Shown here piece after piece: positions 56,556-64,000 of a DNA stretch of 64,000 nucleotides. Position numbers and translations under genes: made by a program. This DNA is from Sophora flavescens (lineage: Eukaryota; Streptophyta; Magnoliopsida; Fabales; Fabaceae), in the NCBI GenBank assembly GCA_030762895.1, contig CM061066.1:122294552-122358551 (forward strand), written 5' to 3'. How positions within the stretch are numbered: position 1 is the first letter of the stretch; every line of letters starts with the position of its first letter. The notes beneath the pieces are model-generated. The model did no database searches, was not told the origin of the DNA, and saw only the letters and a program-made list of their open reading frames with translations.

Positions 56556-57547
56556 TTGTATGTACATCATGCTTACGTGTGTGTAATTAACTTGTTCAAT
56601 TGTATATTACTCAACATTAAGGTCGTGTTAAATGCTAAATTGATGTAAAATAAATTTTAGATTATGTATTATAAAGTCCAATATGAGAAAACATGCTCAT
56701 TTATAAAGGAGCAAATACATAAGTTATGTATCTTTCTATATAGATTTATATAGGATCATTAATTTATTATTATGCATCACTATATTAGTTTTGAATTCAA
56801 ATATGATTTAAATTAATATCTTATTTAAATTAATATTACATATCTAATTATATTTTTAAATAATAGCACCATGTTAGAATTAATTAATATTAATATAAAT
56901 TACATTTCAAACATTAATTATATTTTGAATTGATTGATTTGATTTAGAAATTAATTGACTTGTATGTTTAGAATACATATCAAAAATTATTTATTGTATT
57001 TTAATAACAATTTTAATATTCGTAAAAAAATCAAATCAAATCCAAAAAAAAATCAAATCATATCATATTTGAACATATGTTTGACGCACATAATTAAAAC
57101 CGTTAAGACTTTCAACAAATTAGAAATTCTAAATAAGGAAAATTGAATGAGGTCGTGTTTTTTTTAGGCAACAATAAGGTCGTGTTAAATGCTAAATTGA
57201 TGTAAAATAAATTTTAGATTATGTATTATAAAGTGTGAAAAGATACTCATTTATAAAGGGAACAAATAAATCGTGAGAGGACGAATCATGAGATACTATT
57301 TGAATATCTCATATCAAAGCTGATATTTAACCTATATGTGTTATATATTTAACGTTCTCTCTGCCGCCATTCACAAGCAGTAATACAACATAATACACCA
57401 AAGTCATCTTGTGAAGAAAAGAAGGAACACAAGACCAACAATGTCAAGCATATTTTCTGTTTCGGCGGGAAGCCTGGAAGGTCATGGGAGCCAAACCAGG
57501 TTTGTTATTTCATTATTCACTAAAATTCTCTCATCCAAATACACCAT
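56556..57547 (+). pseudogene. Third copy: promoter, leader and exon 1 of the small gene, truncated
   Basis: Matches 46785-47767 closely. Exon 1 starts at ATG 57443. One base is missing relative to 47663-47722, so the frame reads MSSIFSVSAGSLEGHGSQ instead. The first intron is cut after 'tacaccatcg' at 57547, where a Tat-type polyprotein begins. Exons 2 and 3 are absent. Confidence 0.8.
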
Positions 57548-58342
57548 CGGTTATGACAATCGTAACCGAGATGCAAACCTTCAAGGAAATAATCATAACG
57601 GAGATCGGCCGAATAATCAGAGGGCTCTTAATGAAGAATCAGAAGGAGGAGTCAGAGGGGTCATCAATACGATCTCGGGAGGATTTGCAGATGGAGGAAC
57701 AATGAGTTCAGCTCGGCGGCATCATGTAAAAGCCATCCGATCTGTAAACACGGTGTCTGGAAAACCTACAAGGACGAGACCTCCAATAACTTTCTCGGAT
57801 GATGATTTCCAAGGGCTGGATCCAAATCAAGATGACCCAATGGTGATAACAGTCGAGTTAGTCAACTTCTCGGTCAAACGAACACTTATTGATCAGGGAA
57901 GCTCGACTGATATTTTATACTTGGCGACCTTCAAGAAACTTAAAATTCCAGAAAAACTGATAAAAGAGTAGGAAGAGAAGCTAGTAGGGTTCGCCGGGGA
58001 GCAAGTAAAAACCTGAGGTTATATAGGCCTCTTAACAACGTTTGGAGAGGGAAAACTCTCCAAGTCCATATCAGTCAGGTATGTTATTGTGGATGCAAGC
58101 ACGTCGTACGACATCCTTATTGGAAGACCGACGTTGAATGAACTCGGAGCGATTGTCTCTACCCCACACCGGACAATAAAATTCCCAGTCGAGTCTGGAG
58201 ATATAGTCGCTGTCCGAGCTGACCAAAGGATGACCAGGCAATGCTATGTGGATAGCCTAAAGGTTACCCGAAACCAGAATATCACAAAGAATGCCGAGGA
58301 TGATAAAGCAGAAGTGGTAAGCTCGGTCAGTTCGGTAACTTA
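57548..58342 (+). pseudogene. Tat gag tail and protease
   Basis: After a basic, Asn-rich gag tail the frame reads 'GVINTISGGFADGG', 'RPPITFSDDDFQGLDPNQDD' and 'VKRTLIDQGSSTDILY', the protease active site with DQGSS. 'DILIGRPTLNELGAIVS' then completes the domain. Stops at 57969 (TAG), 58013 (TGA) and 58340 (TAA). The ORF that starts at 57411 fuses the small gene's first exon and intron to this frame and is not a real protein. Confidence 0.8.
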
Positions 58343-58358
58343 AGCGAGCTCGGTCAGC

Positions 58359-59285
58359 ATGTTTGAACTAGACCCAAGGATGGAGATGTATGAGTCCAGA
58401 GCCAAACCAAAAGAATCTTTAGAAAGGTTCCAGTTGGGAGCCCAAGCTGAACAGTGCACCAAAGTCGGCAGTCAGCTCGATCCCTCGCTCAAACAACAAA
58501 TTCAAGCGGTCTTAAGAAAGAATGCCGATTTGTTTGCTTGGAAGACATCGGATATGCCTGGCATAGACCCCAATTTTATGTGCCATAAGCTATCTATATG
58601 TCCCGAAACCAAGCCTGTAGCTCAGAGAAAAAGAAAACTTGGCAAAGAAAGGCGACAAGCAGTAGCCGAGGAGACTGCCAAACTGGTCAAAGCAAATTTC
58701 ATCAGAGAGGTGAAATACACTACTTGGCTAGCCAATGTGGTGTTAGTTAGAAAGGCCAATGGTAAGTGGAGAATGTGCACCGACTATACCGATCTCAACA
58801 AAGCGTGTCCAAAGGATTCTTATCCTCTTCCCAACATTGACAGATTGGTAGACGGAGCTTCGGGGTACAAAGTTTTGTCCTTCTTGGACGCATACTCGGG
58901 TTATAACCAGATAAGGATGTATCCACCCGATGAAGAAAAAACGGCATTTATGACCGATGGGGCAAACTACTGCTACCGAGTAATGCCTTTCGGTTTAAAA
59001 AATGCTGGTGCAACGTATCAAAGGCTTATGGATAAAGTCTTTGTCAACCAGATCGGAAAGAACCTAGAAGTATATGTAAACGATATAGTAGTAAAGTCCG
59101 ATGACCCAAAGCAGCACTTAGCCGACCTCGAAGAAATTTTCAATCAACTCAGAAAGTACAATATGAGGTTAAATCCAGAGAAATGCTCTTTTGGTGTACA
59201 AGGAGGAAAGTTATTAGGGTATATGCTAACACGTAGAGGAATTGAAGCTAATCCTGATAAGTGCAAAGCTGTCATTAAAATGTGA
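58359..59285 (+). pseudogene. Tat reverse transcriptase
   Basis: An open 308-residue segment with 'DLFAWKTSDMPGIDPNFMCH', 'NVVLVRKANGKWRMCTDY', 'DLNKACPKDSYPLP' and 'LDAYSGYNQIRM', then 'MPFGLKNAGATYQRLMDKVF'. The catalytic motif reads YVNDIVVKS where the family has YVDDIVVKS, so the first catalytic Asp is lost. It ends at a TGA (59283) inside the 'KM-SPQNVKEIQRLAG' region, where an Arg codon is expected. Confidence 0.9.
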
Positions 59286-59770
59286 AGCCCTCAGAATGTG
59301 AAAGAAATCCAGAGGTTAGCTGGCTGATTAGCTTCTCTATCCCGCTTTCTCCCAAAATCTGCAGAAAAGAAAGACCCTTCTTTCAGCTTCTGAAAAAACC
59401 GAAAGAGTTCACTTGGACTGAGGAGTGTGAAAAGGCCTTTGGAGACTTGAAACTTTTTCTGGCCTCTCCCCCGATCCTTACTCGGCCACAGCTCTGCAAG
59501 GATCTGTATTTGTATCTGTCTGTCAATGATTACACAATCAGTGCAGTAATCATCCAAGAAGAAGAAAAACAGCAAATGCCAGTGTATTATGTTAGTAGAA
59601 TTTTGAAAGAAGCAGAAACACGATATCAAGTAATTGAAAAACTAGTCCTCGCCTTAATCATGGCAGCTCGGAGGTAACGACCTTACTTCCAGTCACACCA
59701 AGTTATAGTCAAAATAGATCATCCAATAAAGCAGGTACTGAGGAAACCTAATCTAGCCGGACGGATGATA
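59286..59770 (+). pseudogene. Tat RNase H
   Basis: 'PQNVKEIQRLAG', a stop, 'LASLSRFLPKSAEKK', then a one-base frameshift near 59366 and 'PFFQLLKKPKEFTWTEECEK', 'LYLYLSVNDYTISAVIIQEE' and 'PVYYVSRILKEAETRYQVIE'. A TAA follows 'LIMAARR'. Confidence 0.85.
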
Positions 59771-60167
59771 GCTTAGTCGGTAGAATTGTCAGAGTTCGGT
59801 TTGTAATATGAGCCGAGGGGACCAATGAAAGCCCAATGCCTCTCTGACTTCATTACCGAGCTCTCTTCTAAGCCAAGGTTGGGATCCTTCACCTGGATTC
59901 TATACGTTGATGGTTCATCTAACTCACAGGGGAGCGGAGATGGAATAATTATCGAAGGTCCTGATGATCTAATCCTGGAACAATCTTTAAAGTTTGGATT
60001 TACTGCTTCAAACAACCAAGCAGAATATGAAGCCCTTATTGCAGGACTGATGCTAGCTAAAGAGGTTGGAGTCAAAGAATTAAAATGCCGAAGTGACTCA
60101 CAACTTGTAACAGGGCAAGTCTCGGGTGATTATCAAACAAAGGATCCCCAACTAACCAGATATCTCT
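59771..60167 (+). pseudogene. Tat archaeal-type RNase H (aRNH), truncated
   Basis: After stops at about 59774 (TAG, expected Trp) and 59804 (TAA, expected Gln), the frame reads 'YEPRGPMKAQCLSDFITELS', 'WILYVDGSSNSQGSGDGIII' and 'ASNNQAEYEALIAGLMLAKE', then 'CRSDSQLVTGQVSGDYQTKD'. The DGSS, Glu and SDSQ residues of the active site are retained. The domain is cut after 'QLTRYL' by the Tekay LTR. Confidence 0.88.
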
Positions 60168-62717
60168 AAAAGATAACTCTAAAAGTCAGATGACGGAAGA
60201 TTATCCACAAAACGCGCCGAACTGGTTACTGACACTGGCTGCCAGCAGGGTCTCCACAAAGGCTCCCACGAGACGAGACCTCAGGTAATGGATCTATAAC
60301 TTCGCCGCCCTCATCTACGGAATCGTCTCCTACTCATCCTCCTCTATGACCTCATCGAAGTCTTCCTCAGGGTCCTCCTCAGGATCCTCCTCAATCGGCG
60401 CTGCCGGCTCTACGTCTAGAGGTGGTGGCTCATGTAGCAGTCCGTGAGCTCGCAGTGTGTGAAGGTAATACCAAATTGGAGGCAGAGCTACCCTCCTAGT
60501 TTCCACAGTGTGACTTCAACGGATTGGGTCTCCTTCAACATTTAAATCGGTCGTAGTGATTGCTCCGTGGTATGTGGCAGATGTCGCCCCTGGGTGTATC
60601 TGCCATGCCTCAGCATTCCCTGTGTCGTCGAAGACCTCAGTCTTCGATGTTGTCGGCACAAGCGGGATATTGGGATCCATTTGGACTCATGTACGTACGG
60701 CGATGGCAAAAAGGAAGAGAGAATAACAAGTAGAAATGAAAGAGTGAGATACCGACAACGGATATATCGCACAACAACCATACACATGATACATACAACA
60801 CCTTGGCATATTAACATTTTAAACATTACTCATAGGTAAACAACAAGTATTATTTCAGTGGGTCTCATACCCATATCAATCAATTTTATAAAGATAATGC
60901 ATGACACTTCAATCATCAGGCTATAATCTTAATCTCATGAGATACCATCACCGTTTTATCATTAAGAAATAAAGAGTTGATCAGGCTCAAACGCCACGTT
61001 TGGCAAGTTGTCTTCGTCACCTCATGTACCCGAATCAACACCATCACGAATCCCTTATAACGGCCATTCGGATGTATACATCATCAAATACCACATCTTA
61101 AGCGGGTATTCGGTAACTCAAGCACATCTGCCAAGGGGAAATGCATATGAATAAAAGACTTTTCATTGACGAGACTTTTCTTTGTGTTTACTATTTTCCG
61201 TTTGTCGAAGCCCAAAGCTAACGACTATTCACAATTTCCATCACTTGAAAATTAATAACATAGGACGCACAGTCCGAGTGCTCAACCACAACACCTTAGA
61301 CCGAGGCCGTAGTCCAAGGTTGTGGTCGTAGAAACAATTATAATTTTATCCATGTTTTATTTCAACATGATAAGGACTCCTGGCCCATAACAACGAAATT
61401 AGGACACACAGTCCTCAATTCCAAAATTAGGAATCCTAGCCCATAATATCACGATCAGGACCCTTGGTCCATAATTCTTGACACGGATCCCAGATCACGT
61501 GCATAAACTGAATACTAGAGGCGACGTCTCGCGAACTAGTATTCTCTGTCACATGTGCATGATTCTTGACACGGATCCCAGATCACGTGCATAATTATTG
61601 ACACGGATCCCAGATCACGTGCATAATTCTTGACACAGATCCCAGATCACGTGCATAAACTGAATACTAGAGGCGATGTCTCGCGAACTAGTATTCTCTG
61701 TCACATGTGCTTACTTTTCGCTCAGTGAAAATCAAAAACCAAAACAAAACCTCGGTCACTTATCCAAGTAACCGGAACGTTTCTAAATCATTTAGGAGAA
61801 AATCTTTTCCTTTACAAATTCTTTTATAAAACATTTAGGAAATGGTAATTTATACTGTCTTAAAAAACTTCAACGTTTATTTTCAAAATAAGAATCTCAT
61901 TTTCTTGAAGTAAGTGTTTTAAACAAGGAACTTTTATAAATGAAACCAAAACTTTCAAAGTTCTATTCAATGCTTATTAAGGCTTTTAGTCCTTTATAAT
62001 CATTGTGCACAGACTCAAGTCCGACTTCTCAAACTTCAATCAACAGTAATATATTCTCAACAATCATATCACAGTTAACGACAGTTCATCACATATATAT
62101 AATTCATAACACTTTAAAGCAAGTAATGTTCAACTTCAAGTAATAACCACAATAGTTCAAGTAAACAAGTTATTCAAGTATTGGCTCAATATCACAATAA
62201 TATTCAAATCACTCAAGTAAACACATACACACATGCATATAGTCATTGAATATCCCTAGGCAATCCCCTCTTACTTTCTTTGAAGGTAAGAAGATTAGAT
62301 GCTCAACGAGGTAAGTCACGAACGTTGTTATTTCCTCCGCGATGGAAGTCTAAGGTTATGAACACAAAATGACAAGTTAAAATCACAACAAGAACACTAA
62401 ACCACAAGGTATATATTTGACCAAGACTTGTTCTTTGGGTTAGAGATTCCCAAATATTATACAACTCATGGATTTATGATCCTTAAGTGTTAGAAGTTCA
62501 TCAACAACGATCATTTAACAAAGTTGAATTAAAATTCCACTAAATTAAAAACATAGGGCATTCGGCCAAGGCTAGTAAAATAGGCTAGCATTCACTAAAC
62601 TTTCCAATCTCTTAGGCTTAGCATCCATATGTGTTAAGGAGCTCAAAACCATGATCATTTTGGAAAAATAAGAACAAGGTATCCTAGGTCCATAACCTTC
62701 TAGGTTCGGCCTTCATA
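60168..62717 (-). repeat. Third Tekay LTR copy (5'-truncated edge)
   Basis: Starts at the equivalent of 29921, so 385 bp of the LTR border are missing. It continues to 62717, where the CACTA begins. It includes the acidic ORF region (60680-60330, with its own stop), a local expansion of 'ggatcccagatcacgtgc' units (61485-61655), and a short deletion (near 61843) relative to 31590-31710. Confidence 0.88.
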
Positions 62718-63168
62718 CACTAGTACAATAATTGCTTTTTACGTCAGTTAAAATTGATTTTTTACGTCAGAATATTGTCGACGAATATACGGTGACGTTA
62801 ATAGTTAATATTTTAACGTCAGCTGTTTAAACAACTGACGTTAAACATATTAACTATTAACGTCAGTTCTTTAACACAACTGACGTTAATTTTGTTAAAA
62901 CTAACGTCAGTAGTGGTAAAGAACTGACGTTAAAGGTTTTAAATTTAACGTCAGGTGTTTATTACAACTGACGTTAATAGTGTACTGTAATATTTTATAA
63001 AATACTATTAACGTCAGTTGTTTGATACAATTGACGTTAATAGATTTTTTTTAAAAAAAATCAGTTTTAAAATATCACTCCCCTCAGCTATCCCTGCATT
63101 CAGTAAATATCCCAGTAACACAGAATATCACACACATTACAGAATTGCAAACACATAACTATCTACAA

Positions 63169-63204
<36 letters not shown>

Positions 63205-64000
63205 TTTAGTCTCTAATGTCTAAAAACAAAACTGCCAATCTAAGGATATATATATACATGTTATTAATTGGTTTCTAAAATCTAACAAAAAACTATTCAT
63301 CTAAGTATTGCGGAGGTATCTTGTCAATTCCTTTTTCAGACGCATACTTGAAGAAGAATTCAGCAAAGCGCATCCTCAAGTCTCTAAAGTCATCTTCTTG
63401 AAGAGGCGATTGGTCGTTAAATGCCTACACACGTTCAAATAATAACAATAACATTAACGCAAGTCATCTTCAAAACTATAATATATAATTTAACAAGTTG
63501 TTTAAATATTACCTTATTCCATCCATCCGTAATAGATGCGGAGACAATGTTCAGCATATGAAGCATCACATAATAGCCGCACGACCACCCGTCAATTTGA
63601 AATCGAGACTACAAACAAAATTAATTTCAATGTCAGTTGAATATACATATAAATTAGTAATTATAATATTAATGATTTGATAAATAAACTACCAAACCTT
63701 GAGGATGGTCCATTCAAGATTTGCTTTAGCCCTAGAAGTCCTACTTCTCCCGTTGGCTCAACTTATGCTACTCGCCTTCAGCGCGCTATCATAAACAAAT
63801 AATCATGCCAATTAACAAATTCATATATCATGTGTGTAATAAACTAAAAACAACTGATATTAAAACTTAAATTAAATTTAAGATTAGTTACTTACTTATT
63901 TACAGCTTCCACCACCACCTGTGGCGGCTTTTGGTGGAGAGAGCATAAGAATATGATAGTATGCCTAGACGGGTGAAGTACGAACAACTGCCAATGGCTT
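62718..64000 (-). mobile_element. Second copy of the CACTA element, left end (runs out of the window)
   Basis: Begins CACTAGTACAATAATTG after ATA (62715-62717), at the same LTR position as the first copy. The subterminal motifs at 62740-63050 are clean CGTCAG/CTGACG pairs. The sequence matches 4467-5738 to the last base. Confidence 0.92.
63295..64000 (-). pseudogene. Ulp1-like protease exons in the second CACTA copy
   Basis: The minus strand preserves what the first copy has lost. From 64000 it reads 'SHWQLFVLHPSRHTIIFLC' with the catalytic His context. 'KANLEWTILK'-type sequence lies around 63720, 'QIDGWSCGYYVMLHML' with the catalytic Cys is at 63600-63540, and 'QEDDFRDLRMRFAEFF' with 'EKGIDKIPPQYL' at the end (63420-63300). 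Introns separate them. The upstream exons lie outside the window, so integrity cannot be judged. Confidence 0.65.

Larger units (their letters stand above)
57548..60167 (+). mobile_element. Truncated Tat-lineage gypsy retroelement (pro-RT-RH-aRNH)
   Basis: Both ends are broken: the start follows intron sequence and the end runs directly into a Tekay LTR at 60168. Coding order is gag tail, protease, RT, RNase H and a second, archaeal-type RNase H, the arrangement that distinguishes Tat elements. No LTR, PBS, PPT or integrase is present. Confidence 0.85.

Noticed and set aside
57411..57971. A 186-residue host protein
   Set aside because: The frame joins leader, altered exon 1, intron remnant and Tat protease; it is a chance fusion, though a transcript is possible.

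Overview
This is a transposable-element-dense stretch of a plant nuclear genome. A papilionoid legume is the most likely source, but that rests on the kinds of genes and repeats present and is an inference. Nearly everything here is mobile DNA nested inside other mobile DNA. I see only one plausible intact host gene, a small three-exon gene at 47663-48466. No rRNA, tRNA, CRISPR or bacterial-type features are present. A 500-N assembly gap lies at 2817-3316.

Layout. 1-2816 is a diverged copy of 44450-47275: a MITE end, a hAT transposase remnant, a LINE 3' end, a MULE end and an AT-rich block. From the gap to 34254 lies one very large minus-strand Ty3/gypsy chromovirus of Tekay type, with LTRs of about 4.7 kb. 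Three other elements sit inside it. A 10.6 kb CACTA (En/Spm) transposon (4467-15072, TSD ATA) splits its 3' LTR. A solo LTR (19661-20875, TSD CAGTG) splits its protease. A gag-protease-only Athila-like retroelement (21927-29067, TSD GTGCA) splits its gag. The CACTA carries a decayed Transposase_21 gene, a Transposase_24/Ulp1-type protease gene, and three 1 kb tandem units that each contain a TATA box and a tiny ORF.

34255-44300 is a mosaic: a Helitron-like element (from 34627 to about 40080) with a PTI1-like kinase exon; a Pack-MULE (37551-39326) holding a large piece of eIF3d between 300 bp terminal inverted repeats; another MULE-like element (40112-41368); a CACTA Transposase_24 fragment; and a hAT transposase remnant split by two MITEs.

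44284-57547 contains the better copy of the 1-2816 block, then the small HMA-like gene, a SINE with 13 bp TSDs, a 1.1 kb palindrome built from two PGG-domain fragments, a reductase-like pseudogene broken by a MITE, and a Stowaway MITE with a MULE MITE inside it. A third copy of the small gene's promoter and first exon is cut off at 57547 by a truncated Tat-lineage polyprotein (57548-60167). From 60168 to the end, the Tekay LTR with the same CACTA at the same position appears again. The right edge of the window is therefore a duplicate of 3317-5740.

Element boundaries are supported by target-site duplications and, for four insertions (CACTA, MULE-like 40112, Stowaway, MULE at 43042/34365), by empty paralogous sites inside the window. 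Most coding regions are dead. Where the ancestral codon can be guessed, many stops are single C-to-T or G-to-A changes, as expected for long-methylated DNA.
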